Source: Parvibaculum sp. (GTDB lineage: Bacteria; Pseudomonadota; Alphaproteobacteria; Parvibaculales; Parvibaculaceae). From it: a stretch of DNA of 64,000 nt. Position numbers and translations under genes: made by a program. The stretch lies in assembly GCA_017642695.1 (NCBI GenBank), contig JAEPQD010000001.1, positions 1,046,764-1,110,763 of the forward strand. The letters are read 5' to 3'. Position 1 is the stretch's first letter. Each line of letters starts with the position of its first letter. The notes beneath the pieces are model-generated. The model did no database searches. It had not been told where the DNA came from and saw only the letters and a list, made by a program, of their open reading frames with translations. Shown here piece after piece: positions 48,150-57,210 of the stretch.

Positions 48150-48953
48150 ACGACCACTACGATCGCGTATGAAGACAGGGGCGGGACATCTCCTGTGGAA
48201 GCTCGATGTATCCGGCTCGACGCAAGGGCGGCGGCGCGGGACGGTGTCAGACGGCCTCCACTTTGAGGCCTGCGGCCGTCTACTCAGGAAACCCGTCTTC
48301 AAGCCGCCGCACATGAACGCTTCTTGCTCGCAGGAACGGGGCAGCTTCGAATATCAATACTATTCGGAAAAGACCGCCCCCTTTGCAATCTGACGTGTGG
48401 ATACCCTTCAATGCCGGCTGAGGCATAGGTTCGTCTCGCGGCGCAAATGATTCCTGCCGGGCTGTCGTCATCAATCTTGGTCCCACCACTTTCTTAGGGC
48501 GCCGAGCCGATGAAGACCGAGGAATTCGTCGCCACCAGATGCCGATCATCATCCTGATGGGGAGGTCGCTGTGGTTCCAAACCAAAGAAAAGTCGTGCCC
48601 AGGAGATGAAGCCGCCGACGATTTCCGCGACTACGGCGCCAATGTAAGCAAAAGCCGCACAGGGGTATCAGTGCGACATTGCTACCGGCTAATGTCCTTG
48701 TTTGAGGCGACACATGAAATGCCCCTGAAGTAAATTGGTTTTGCTTGGTGGAGATCGAAAGTTTTCAGATGATTTGCCACTTTAGTTTGTGATCCGCAGT
48801 AGCCCCAGTTCTGGTGCCGCGCGAAATTGGTCCGCCTGTTTGGCGGGGCTAGGACGAAAGCGGGCGGATTTGTTTTCAAAACAACAGCGAGACGCCGAAT
48901 GTCGTTTTAAAAAATGAGTTGCAATGGGTAACAATTTATAGGACATCCTCTAT
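48150..48953. other. Gap with gene debris between the two efflux operons
   Basis: Eight hundred bases with no intact gene. A relic resembling a YnfA-type membrane protein lies inside (48494-48661). The rest shows only short frames without ribosome sites. The region separates the GC-rich cusBA genes from the czc genes, and may be a join between two acquired pieces. Confidence 0.4.
48494..48661 (-). pseudogene. Fragment resembling the N-terminus of a YnfA-type membrane protein
   Basis: Read on the minus strand the sequence is CAAFAYIGAVVAEIVGGF followed by ISWARLFFGLEP, with a stop codon upstream in frame. The pattern A-x3-EI-x-G-x-F-x2-W-x2-L matches the first helix of YnfA/SMR-like proteins. 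No start codon or later helices remain, so it is decayed. This is a short pattern match and could be chance. Confidence 0.25.
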
Positions 48954-49268
48954 ATGCTTCGCGCCTTGATCCACTTGGTAATTGTCAGCTTGCTTTGGAG
49001 TGCAACGTCCGTCGGCGCGACGGGGGCACCGCTCTATAGCGATTTGATCGAAGCCAGCAGCGATATCCTGGACAAAGAAGCCGGTGGAGATCGACTGCTC
49101 GATGAAGGCTGCGAACTCTGTCACGCTTTTCAGCATGTAACTGTGGCCAGCGCTCGCTCTGCGAGCGCCTCAGCACTGTGCGCTCTTGTATCGTTTCCAG
49201 GCGACGCCGTGGCAAGAAGTCTCTCCCGTTCGCCGGACGGTCCCCCTCCTGAGTTCATGATCGCCTGA
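48954..49268 (+). CDS. Small secreted protein leading the Czc-type operon
   Basis: 104 residues. A signal peptide (LVIVSLLWSATSVGATG) is followed by an acidic helix and GCELCHAFQHVTV with CxxCH, then a hydrophobic stretch. The position, 54 bases before czcC, parallels the small proteins leading the other metal operons in the window. The single CxxCH could bind metal; heme binding is unlikely for such a small protein without other cytochrome features. No family was recognised. Confidence 0.55.
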   Translation: MLRALIHLVIVSLLWSATSVGATGAPLYSDLIEASSDILDKEAGGDRLLDEGCELCHAFQHVTVASARSASASALCALVSFPGDAVARSLSRSPDGPPPEFMIA

Positions 49269-49322
49269 TCTCACTCGCATTCCCGGCCGGGAATGCATGA
49301 CGTTTCCATAGATAGGTGATTC

Positions 49323-50618
49323 ATGAATGGTTCGTTCCGCCGTTGGCGGAGGGTCCTGTCTGGTGCTTTCTTGTCGGTCGGGCTCATAGCACCTGCATGC
49401 GCGTTGGAGCATGCTGGACCTTCCCTTACTCTCGACGCTGCTATAGCCACCGCGCTTTCGCAGAACGCGCAGATGCGCATCGCAACCGAAGCCATAGGAG
49501 AGCGCGCCGCGGAGGCACGCCAGGCCTCATTCCTGCCTAACCCCGAACTCGGACTTGAAGTCGAGAATGTTTTCGGCTCGGGTCCATATAGCGGTGTGGA
49601 CGAGGCGGATATCACGCTGGGAGTCTCGCAACTTATCGAAACGGGAGGCAAGCGCGAAAGCCAGAAGCGCCTGTTCCGTCTTTCCGAATTGGCCGCGACG
49701 GCCGAGCGGAATGCAGTGGAGCGCATCCTCCGCGAGGCCGTGACGCACGCTTTCAACGAGCTTCTTGCTGCGCAGCGCGAAGTGACAACGGCTTCAGCAG
49801 CCGCCGAGAATATCGGCACTCTTGTTCCTGCACTTCGCCGCCGTTTCGAACGCGGCGCATCATCCGAGGCCGATCTGAACCGTGGTCTCTTGGCGCTGGA
49901 ACTTGCCGAGATCCGGGTCACCGCGAGAGAAGCCGAACTGCGCACCGCCCAGCAGACATTGCTGGCGCTGTGGTCTGAAAATGTCTACCGCCCGCTGCAT
50001 GCGGAAGGCTCTTTCGCTGTTCCCGCTGTCCAACTTCCGAGACTCGATGAACTGGAAGCGCGGCTGGACAGTCACCCCGCGGTGCTCGGTGGGCAAGAGA
50101 CGGTGAGCGCTCGGCGCGCTGCCTTCGACCTCGAAAAGGCCAATGCCGTTCCCGACGTTACGCTCGGCGCGGGAGTGCGCCGGTTTTCCGGCACGGATGA
50201 AAGCGCGCTGCTCTTTTCCGTTTCCATCCCGCTCACCGTCTTCGACCGCAATCAGGGCAATATCGATGCCGCGTCGCGCCGCATCGTGCAGGCCGATCTC
50301 GATGCGCAGCAGACGAGAGTGGAACTCGCGCGAGACCTGCAACAGGCATATCAGACCTACCAAAGCCGCTGCCCGGAGGCGGCACGGCTCGGCTCCTCCA
50401 TCGTGCCCGCATCGGAGAAGACCTCCGCGACCATCCGCGAAGGCTACCTGGCCGGGCGTTTCGGCGTTCTCGAACTTCTCGACGCCCTGCAAACAAGCAC
50501 CGAAAGCCGGTTGCAGGAAACGCAGGCGCTTCTCGCCTGCGTCAATGCCCTCGCTTCGATTGAGACAATGACCGGCCTTCCCGCCAGTGCGGATGCGGCC
50601 GAGGGAGATGAGCAATGA
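49323..50618 (+). CDS. czcC: CzcC-like outer-membrane duct protein
   Basis: 431 residues. A signal peptide (GAFLSVGLIAPACA) is followed by the TolC-type helical barrel: GPSLTLDAAIATALSQNAQM and SFLPNPELGLEVENVFGSGP in the first half, and repeated helices with ERGASSEADLNRGLLALELAEI and EGYLAGRFGVLELLDALQTS in the second. It forms the outer-membrane exit of the CzcCBA tripartite pump for Co, Zn or Cd. czcB overlaps by four bases (ATGA). It could also serve the CusBA pair, which lacks its own duct. Confidence 0.85.
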   Translation: MNGSFRRWRRVLSGAFLSVGLIAPACALEHAGPSLTLDAAIATALSQNAQMRIATEAIGERAAEARQASFLPNPELGLEVENVFGSGPYSGVDEADITLGVSQLIETGGKRESQKRLFRLSELAATAERNAVERILREAVTHAFNELLAAQREVTTASAAAENIGTLVPALRRRFERGASSEADLNRGLLALELAEIRVTAREAELRTAQQTLLALWSENVYRPLHAEGSFAVPAVQLPRLDELEARLDSHPAVLGGQETVSARRAAFDLEKANAVPDVTLGAGVRRFSGTDESALLFSVSIPLTVFDRNQGNIDAASRRIVQADLDAQQTRVELARDLQQAYQTYQSRCPEAARLGSSIVPASEKTSATIREGYLAGRFGVLELLDALQTSTESRLQETQALLACVNALASIETMTGLPASADAAEGDEQ

Positions 50619-51688
50619 GCCCGACAAAGAGTAAGTTTCTGGCCAGTAGCACATTCGCTTTAAGTCTTGCGTTGGCCATTGCCTATTCTCCGGCCTTTGC
50701 GGAGCCAGACCCCGGGCATGAAAGCCCGCGAGTCGCGCAGGAGACCGAAGGACACGGCGACGGCGACGAGGAAGGTCACGATGCGCATGGCGAGGAAGCC
50801 GATGCAGATCATGCGCATGACGACGAGGACGATCATGCTCTAGAAGAAGGGCATGCCGAGGAAGAGGGGCATGTCAATCTCTCGGCAAGTCAGCTTGAAA
50901 ATACCGACATAGAGATTGCCAAGGCCACAGCAGGAACGCTTACGCTTTCAACGAGCCTTTTTGGCGTTATCCGTCCAGACCTCGAGAAGCTCGTGCATAT
51001 CGTGCCGCGTTTCCCTGGCATCGTCACGGAGGTGAAGCGGCGCATCGGAGACGAGGTGTCCAAGGGAGACGTCCTGCTATCGGTCGAAAGCAATGAGAGT
51101 CTGCGATCCTACACGCTTCGATCGCCAATCGCAGGCCGCATCATTCAACGCAACGTCGCCCCTGGCCAGTTTGCCGATACGGAAACCCCCTTGATGGTGG
51201 TGGCCGACATGTCTTCCGTCTGGCTCGATCTTCAGGTGCATCGTCACGATGCAGGCCTCGTGCGCGAGGGACAGCGCGTTACATTCCGGTTGGAAGATGA
51301 GGGCGATCTCGTTGCCGCCACCATCGGCTACGTATCGCCTATTGCGGCGCAGGATACCCAAAGCGTCCTCGCGCGCGCGTATGTACCCAACCCCGACGGA
51401 CGCCTTCAGCCGGGCATATTCGTCAGTGCTTCGGTAGAGCAGGAAAAAGCGACGGCTCGCGTCGTCGTCGGCCGAGAGGCAATTCTCTATGACGGTGCGT
51501 CGAGCTTCGTCTACGTGCCTGGAGAAGAAAAGGGTTCGTTCGAGCGCCTTGAGGTAAAGACCGGCCGCAGCGACGAGAAGAGCGTCGAGATCGTGGACGG
51601 GCTGGACCCTGGTAGCACCTATGTCGCCGGCAATGCCTTCATCCTCAAGGCGGAGGCCGGCAAGAACGCCGCCTCCCATGCACATTGA
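50615..51688 (+). CDS. czcB: CzcB-like periplasmic adaptor with His-rich N-terminus
   Basis: 357 residues. After the signal region (STFALSLALAIAYSPAFA) lies a long His/Asp/Glu-rich stretch (GHGDGDEEGHDAHGEEAD and HAHDDEDDHALEEGHAEEEG), which suits zinc, cobalt or cadmium binding. The adaptor core follows with VHIVPRFPGIVTEVKRRIGD and YTLRSPIAGRIIQRNVAPGQ. The His-rich part separates this protein from the CusB-like adaptor, whose binding segment is Met-based. It is coupled to czcC, and 13 bases separate it from czcA. Confidence 0.85.
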   Translation: MSPTKSKFLASSTFALSLALAIAYSPAFAEPDPGHESPRVAQETEGHGDGDEEGHDAHGEEADADHAHDDEDDHALEEGHAEEEGHVNLSASQLENTDIEIAKATAGTLTLSTSLFGVIRPDLEKLVHIVPRFPGIVTEVKRRIGDEVSKGDVLLSVESNESLRSYTLRSPIAGRIIQRNVAPGQFADTETPLMVVADMSSVWLDLQVHRHDAGLVREGQRVTFRLEDEGDLVAATIGYVSPIAAQDTQSVLARAYVPNPDGRLQPGIFVSASVEQEKATARVVVGREAILYDGASSFVYVPGEEKGSFERLEVKTGRSDEKSVEIVDGLDPGSTYVAGNAFILKAEAGKNAASHAH

Positions 51689-51701
51689 GGGGGGAGCGGT
51701 C

Positions 51702-54700
51702 ATGATTGCGCGTATCGTCTCCTTTTGCGTCCAGCATCGCTGGCTCGTCCTTCTCACGGCAGCATTTGTCGCCGCATTGGGCGTCTACAATTTCATGCGC
51801 CTGCCGATAGATGCCGTTCCCGACATCACCAATGTTCAGGTCCAGATCAACACCTCGGCACCCGGCTATTCGCCAGTCGAGGTGGAACAGCGCATTACGT
51901 TTCCTCTGGAAACGGCGATGGGTGGTCTACCTGACCTCGACTACACAAGATCACTATCTCGCTACGGTCTTTCGCAGATCACGGTCGTTTTCGAAGACGG
52001 CACGGATATCTACCGTGCACGTCAGCTCATTGGCGAGCGTATCCAGGCGGTTTCCGGAGACCTTCCTTCCGACGTTGAGACCGCTATGGGGCCCATATCG
52101 ACCGGTCTTGGCGAAATATACATGTACCATCTGCAGGCCGCCCCGGACACCCGGAAGGCCGACGGCAGCCCTTACACACTTTCCGACGTACGAGCTCTAC
52201 ACGACTGGGTGGTTCGTCCTCAATTGCGCACGGTGGCTGGCGTTGTGGAGGTGAATGCGATCGGGGGGTACGAGCGTCAGCTGCATATCGTGCCGGATCC
52301 GTACCGGCTGACGGCTTACAACCTTACCTTCAGTGACGTGATAGCAGCGCTTGAGGCGAACAACGTCAACGTAGGTGCGGGTTATGTGGAGCGTAACGGA
52401 GAGCAGTATCTAATCCGCCTGCCCGGGCAAATTGAGGATGCCGACGAGTTCTCGGAAGTGCTGCTCGGCACACATAATGGACGTCCCATTTATGTCCATG
52501 ACGTGGCAGACGTGACGTTCGGTAAGGAGCTTCGCACCGGTGCGGCCACGCATAACGGGAAAGAAACCGTGCTCGGCACGGCTGTCATGCTTGTGGGCGA
52601 GAACAGTCGCGATGTAGCGGTTGCTGTTGGAGAGCAGCTTGAGAAAATCAAAAAGAGTCTTCCGGACGGCATAAGCATCGAAACACTCTACGACCGGACA
52701 AGCCTCGTTCAGAAGACTGTGGCGACGGTTCGCACCAATCTCATTGAAGGTGCGGTACTGGTTATTGTCGTTCTCTTTATTCTGTTGAGAAACATAAGAG
52801 CTGCCCTGATCACAGCGGCAGTCATTCCCATATCCATGCTCATAACCGTAACGGGCATGGTCGAGTACAAAATTAGCGCGAACTTGATGAGTCTTGGTGC
52901 CATAGATTTCGGTCTGATTGTCGACGGTGCAGTCATCATCGTGGAGAACTGTCTCCGGCGTCTCTCTGAGGAGCGCAAGCGCTTCGGACACGCGCTGAGC
53001 ACCAACGATCGTTTCAGCGTGGTCGTTGAGGCGACTCGGGAGGTGATGACACCGGCCATGTTTGGCTCGTTCATCATAACCGTTGTCTATCTGCCCATTC
53101 TGACATTGACCGGCGTGGAAGGAAAAATGTTCACGCCTATGGCTGTGACCGTGGTTCTCGCACTTCTTGCCGCCATGGTCCTTGCTCTGACATTCGTTCC
53201 TGCGGCCATAGCCATCTTCGTGCGCGGCGATGTCGAGGAAAAGGAGAGCCCTGTCATGCGCTGGGCACAGCGTGGCTACGAGCCTGCGCTCGCCTTCGCG
53301 CTGGGTCGGCAGAAGACGGTAACTGTCGCCGCCGGCATTCTTGTCCTCATTGCGGCAATCGGCGCAACGAGGTTCGGGGCGGAGTTTATCCCACGGCTTG
53401 ATGAAGGTGATGTTGCCGTCCAGGCGCTTCGCGTTCCCGGGACGAGCCTTTCGCAGTCGATCGACATGCAGATGAAAGTGGAGGAAGCGCTTCTCAGTAT
53501 GCCAGAGGTGAAGGAGGTCTTCGCGCGTACCGGGACGGCAGAAGTGGCGACGGATGCCATGCCTCCCAACATTTCCGACGCCTATGTAATGATCAGGCCC
53601 CGCAGCGAGTGGCCGGACAAGTCGAAGCCGAAGGCAGAGCTTCTTCGTGAAATCGATGAGGTTCTTGCCGCAATTCCCGGCTCCAACTATGAAGTGTCAC
53701 AACCTATCGAACTTCGTTTCAACGAACTCATTTCCGGGGTGCGCTCCGACGTCGGCATCAAGATATTCGGTGACGACATGGAAGCGTTGCTCGCTTCGGC
53801 AAATGAGGTTGCCACCGTCATGCGCGGCATTGAAGGTGCGTCAGGCGTTCAGGTTGAACAGGTGTCCGGACTTCCCGTTCTCTCGATCAGGGTGAAGCGC
53901 GAGGCCGCCGCACGTTTTGGCCTGAGCATTGCCGATATCCAGCAGGTGGTGCAGGCCGCGATGGGCGGAGCCCGGGCGGGAACATTCTACGAAGGTGACT
54001 GGCGCACGCCTATCATCGTGCGTCTCCCGGAACCCTTGAGACAGGATGTCGGACGCTTGCGAGAGCTGCCGATACAACTGCCTCCCGAACATCAACCGGA
54101 TCAGGAATTTGCTCCTGCCAGCTATTCTCCATTCGGCGTGGGTACTCCACGCATCATCCCGCTGCGGGAGGTAGCTGACATCACGCTTGCGCCAGGACCG
54201 AACCAGATCAGCCGTGAGAACGGGAAACGGCGGATCACCGTAACGGCAAACATCCGGGGCCGCGATCTCGGTTCCTTTGTCGAGGAAGCACAGGCGGCTG
54301 TGGAGGAGAAAGTGGCGCTTCCTTCCGGTTACTGGTTCGAATGGGGTGGCCAGTTCGAACAACTGGTGTCCGCAACTCAAAGGCTCAGTATTGTCGTTCC
54401 AGCAGCGTTGGTGCTGATATTTGCGCTCCTATTCGCGAGCCTGGGCACGGCAAAAGATGCTCTGCTCGTATTTTCAGGCGTGCCGCTGGCGCTTACCGGC
54501 GGGCTTGCAGCACTGGCATTAAGGGGACTACCGCTATCTATTTCGGCGGGTGTCGGCTTTATTGCTCTTTCCGGCGTAGCCGTACTGAATGGTCTCGTCA
54601 TCATCAGCTTCATCAACAATCTGCGAGCGCAAGGTCTGCGGCTGGACGAAGCGATATGGAAAGGGGCCATCACCCGCCTTCGGCCGGTCCTGATGACGGC

Positions 54701-54869
54701 GCTTGTCGCCTCGCTGGGTTTCGTACCGATGGCCCTGGCGACCAGCGCCGGAGCAGAGGTGCAGAGACCGCTGGCTACTGTCGTAATCGGCGGCATCCTG
54801 TCCTCCACCATTCTCACACTGATCGTTCTTCCGGTGATCTACCGGCTTGCTCATGCGAAAGAGGAATAG
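51702..54869 (+). CDS. czcA: CzcA-like heavy-metal RND pump
   Basis: 1055 residues from ATG at 51702 with GGGGGAG upstream; the longer frame overlaps czcB. The N-terminus reads IVSFCVQHRWLVLLTAAFVA and LPIDAVPDITNVQVQINTSA, the HME-RND signature. The central helix carries GAIDFGLIVDGAVIIVENCL, with Asp residues placed as in CzcA (DFGxxxDGxVxxxEN), which differs from the GIAIAIGAMVDAAIV segment of the neighbouring CusA-like pump. This pattern points to divalent ions such as Co, Zn or Cd. It completes a czcCBA operon. Base use is less GC-extreme than in cusA, so the two pumps came separately. Confidence 0.9.
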   Translation: MIARIVSFCVQHRWLVLLTAAFVAALGVYNFMRLPIDAVPDITNVQVQINTSAPGYSPVEVEQRITFPLETAMGGLPDLDYTRSLSRYGLSQITVVFEDGTDIYRARQLIGERIQAVSGDLPSDVETAMGPISTGLGEIYMYHLQAAPDTRKADGSPYTLSDVRALHDWVVRPQLRTVAGVVEVNAIGGYERQLHIVPDPYRLTAYNLTFSDVIAALEANNVNVGAGYVERNGEQYLIRLPGQIEDADEFSEVLLGTHNGRPIYVHDVADVTFGKELRTGAATHNGKETVLGTAVMLVGENSRDVAVAVGEQLEKIKKSLPDGISIETLYDRTSLVQKTVATVRTNLIEGAVLVIVVLFILLRNIRAALITAAVIPISMLITVTGMVEYKISANLMSLGAIDFGLIVDGAVIIVENCLRRLSEERKRFGHALSTNDRFSVVVEATREVMTPAMFGSFIITVVYLPILTLTGVEGKMFTPMAVTVVLALLAAMVLALTFVPAAIAIFVRGDVEEKESPVMRWAQRGYEPALAFALGRQKTVTVAAGILVLIAAIGATRFGAEFIPRLDEGDVAVQALRVPGTSLSQSIDMQMKVEEALLSMPEVKEVFARTGTAEVATDAMPPNISDAYVMIRPRSEWPDKSKPKAELLREIDEVLAAIPGSNYEVSQPIELRFNELISGVRSDVGIKIFGDDMEALLASANEVATVMRGIEGASGVQVEQVSGLPVLSIRVKREAAARFGLSIADIQQVVQAAMGGARAGTFYEGDWRTPIIVRLPEPLRQDVGRLRELPIQLPPEHQPDQEFAPASYSPFGVGTPRIIPLREVADITLAPGPNQISRENGKRRITVTANIRGRDLGSFVEEAQAAVEEKVALPSGYWFEWGGQFEQLVSATQRLSIVVPAALVLIFALLFASLGTAKDALLVFSGVPLALTGGLAALALRGLPLSISAGVGFIALSGVAVLNGLVIISFINNLRAQGLRLDEAIWKGAITRLRPVLMTALVASLGFVPMALATSAGAEVQRPLATVVIGGILSSTILTLIVLPVIYRLAHAKEE

Positions 54870-54887
54870 ATTGACGCATGATGTTGT

Positions 54888-54919
54888 CATCAGGTCGACC
54901 CGTGCGGATCGACCTGATG
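54888..54919 (+). terminator. Hairpin after czcA
   Basis: Perfect 11-bp arms (CATCAGGTCGA with TCGACCTGATG) around a 10-base loop, starting 19 bases after the czcA stop. No T run follows, so termination strength is uncertain. Confidence 0.6.
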
Positions 54920-55821
54920 CATACTGCTAGAGAAGTTGCGCTAAGCACGGCGATCGATCCAGCGCTGGCCTTGATGTTGCTCCTATTTTCCGGATCTTGT
55001 GGCCATGACCGTGCTGTCACGAGATACTCGGCTTCAACATGCTGCAGGTTTGCGAATGAGATCGAAGAGATGACATTTGGAAAGTAGATAGTGAGAGAAC
55101 GTTCTGGCTTGACTTAAATGTTCGCCAGCCTTCTCGGCTTTGCTTCTCACGCATTGCGGGCGATTTGAATTTGCCGGCGTATGCTCTGTGGTCTCAGCTC
55201 GTTGTGGCCGATAGTGACGAAATTATATGTGGTATGGGCGGACTCCGCGCCCACGCCTCCGGCATCGGCCGGATTTCCTGTGTGATAGCGCGTCGCGGGC
55301 CTTAGTCAAATGGTTTCGTGTATTTAGCAGCTAGTTCGATGGTGTCCGCAAATCGCGAGTGTGTGGAGAGGGGGCGAGCAGCCGTTCACTGCATACCAGC
55401 CAAGCTGGTCGTTGAACATGGTCGAGCATCCTTGATTTTGAACAACTACGAAATCGCATGAATTTGCTGGTACGCGAGCTGGCTGGAGCAACGGGAACCG
55501 TGAAAAAACAAGTGCACCCAGGTGGATAACTTCGATACAACCTCCGCCCCTGGGTGTCGAAACGATCACACAATGACTGTCTGCATTCGAGCGGTATGGG
55601 TGGTCGGAGAGAACCGATATCTTGCTTGGCGGAAACTCCAAGGCCCGCTGTTCGACGGCCCCAGCATCCCCGTGCGATAGGTTTACTCGCGCGGATGCCT
55701 TTCGGCGCAGCCAAAGGTTGCGAGTAAGCGCACCGCCCGCAATCATGTTTCTCCAGACGAATCCGAACTTAGCGGCAACCATCTTGGACAGTAAGCGCCT
55801 TTGTCGGTCTGCTTCGCATAG
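54920..55821. other. Gap between the czc operon and the integrase
   Basis: About 900 bases with no gene I can support. One frame at about 55080-55305 (reading FWLDLNVRQPSRLCFSRIAG and onward) has amino-acid composition like coding sequence but no start, ribosome site or recognisable motif, so it may be debris. The region reads as island-edge sequence. Confidence 0.4.
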
Positions 55822-56991
55822 TCATAGCGAGCGCAAGTGCAGTTCCCATCGTTCGATGGCGTCGCGCATCTCATCCATATAAGCGTGCCGTTGATAGACG
55901 GCGACGATCCCGCTGGTCGTTCCCGAAACATGGTTCAGAAGTTTCTCTGTGACGTGAACCGGAACGCCGAGCGCAGCAAGATTAGTCGCGCATGTGCGCC
56001 TGAGGTCGTGCAGCGTCCAGTGATCTATCGGACATCCCCTGTCGAAGTTCGGTTTTCCTTTTGACCATCCGTCGAAAGCCCTACGCTTCCCGCGAGCGGG
56101 GAAGAGGAGGAGACCTTTGTCATCCAGGTCCTCGTCTTCAAAACTTTCATTTCTTAATTGCTGCGCGCGCAGCAACGCACGCCTCAGAATTGCTTCCGCC
56201 ATCTCGCCAAATGGAAAAGTATGTTGGCGTTTGTTCTTGGTGACGGTGGAGGGCAGCGTGATCGTTCGGCTGTCAAAGTCGATCCAGCCCACCTGAAGCG
56301 ATGCGATCTCGCCCCTGCGTTGTCCGGTTAGCAGAAGCAGCTGAACGATGCTAGTGAACGTTGTTTCCTTTTCCCTGGCGTGACAAAGGACAGCCATGAT
56401 TTCGTCTTGAGAAAGTACGCGGTCTCGGGGTGCCGATTGTCTCGGCGCCTGAAGCCGCTCGCATGGACTGCGGTCGACATAGCCCCGCCGGAATGCCCAA
56501 TTGAAGAATAGTCGGATCACGGCAAATGCGTGACGAGCCTCGCCAGGGGTCTTGTGCATCTTGTCGATAATCCGGGAGATTTCCCGCGGCTGAATAAGCT
56601 CCAGCTTCTCGTGCCGCAGAGATGGGAGAAAGTGTTTCTCAAGCTGACGTTTGGTCTCGGCTCGGGTGCGCGGTTTTGGATAGTTCTCGGGGAAATGAGT
56701 TGCGAGGAACAGCTTAAGGCCAACCTCAAAATTAATCGGCGGAGCCTCATGTTTGCCGAGCGTACGTTCGGCAAGTATCTGTTTTGCTGCCTTCCTCGCG
56801 TCTTGGAGGCTGATTGTGGGGTAGCGGCCAATCGTCGTCCGCTTGCGATTGCGTCCGTGAACGACAACGAAGGATTTGACGCCGCCCTGCGATATCCGCA
56901 CACCGAAGCCGGGCAAAGTGTCGTCGGTATATGTCACTTGTCCCTTGACAGGAGGCTGCAAAGTCTTCAGCGAAATTTCGGTGAGGCGCAT
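55822..56991 (-). CDS. int: P4-type tyrosine integrase of the island
   Basis: 389 residues. The N-terminal DUF4102-like domain (LTEISLKTLQPPVKGQVTYT and LPGFGVRISQGGVKSFVVVH) precedes an arm- and core-binding part. The catalytic domain follows, with Arg in LLTGQRRGEIASL, His-x-x-Arg in TLHDLRRTCATNLAAL, His in LLNHVSGTTSG and nucleophile Tyr in VAVYQRHAY. Such integrases insert islands at the 3' ends of tRNA genes. It lies 145 bases from a tRNA-Arg 3' half, oriented as expected, and this fixes the right end of the island. Confidence 0.9.
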   Translation of the reverse strand: MRLTEISLKTLQPPVKGQVTYTDDTLPGFGVRISQGGVKSFVVVHGRNRKRTTIGRYPTISLQDARKAAKQILAERTLGKHEAPPINFEVGLKLFLATHFPENYPKPRTRAETKRQLEKHFLPSLRHEKLELIQPREISRIIDKMHKTPGEARHAFAVIRLFFNWAFRRGYVDRSPCERLQAPRQSAPRDRVLSQDEIMAVLCHAREKETTFTSIVQLLLLTGQRRGEIASLQVGWIDFDSRTITLPSTVTKNKRQHTFPFGEMAEAILRRALLRAQQLRNESFEDEDLDDKGLLLFPARGKRRAFDGWSKGKPNFDRGCPIDHWTLHDLRRTCATNLAALGVPVHVTEKLLNHVSGTTSGIVAVYQRHAYMDEMRDAIERWELHLRSL

Positions 56992-57040
56992 TCTTAGGCT
57001 CCGCCTAGGCTCTCACATAGGCCGTGTAGGGACGATTTTT

Positions 57041-57110
57041 TATGTTCAAGTATGTTCTTATAACTATATGATTTTCAAGGAAAAAGTAAACTTTTGACGC
57101 CTCTATGTTC
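57041..57110. repeat. TATGTTC repeats near the attachment site
   Basis: TATGTTC occurs at 57041, 57051 and 57104, between the integrase gene and the tRNA fragment. Such short repeats are typical of integrase or excisionase arm-binding sites. The AT-rich stretch around them fits this, but no test is possible here. Confidence 0.4.
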
Positions 57111-57135
57111 AGCTATGAAAACCCGCAGGATCTTT

Positions 57136-57180
57136 CTACGAATCTGAGGGTCGGACGTTCGAATCGTTCCGGGCGCGCCA
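57136..57180 (+). repeat. att site: 3' half of tRNA-Arg(ACG)
   Basis: The sequence starts with CTACGAA (an anticodon loop with ACG) and continues through the 3' half of the anticodon stem (TCTGA), a T arm (GGACG-TTCGAAT-CGTTC), the acceptor strand CGGGCGCG and CCA. The 5' half is absent: bases before 57136 do not complete the anticodon stem. Insertion at a tRNA 3' end leaves such a half at one side, so this is the right-hand attachment site. The complete gene should be at the left end of the island, outside the window. Confidence 0.8.
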
Positions 57181-57210
57181 TCTCCCTTCTTCTCTCGAAG
57201 AACATTGTCC

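Noticed and set aside
48954..49268. CxxCH in the small protein taken as a cytochrome c
   Set aside because: Only one motif in a 104-residue protein with no distal heme ligand pattern; metal-operon context makes metal binding more plausible.
55324..55782. 152-residue minus-strand frame near the integrase
   Set aside because: No ribosome site, no motif and mixed composition; left as part of the non-coding gap.
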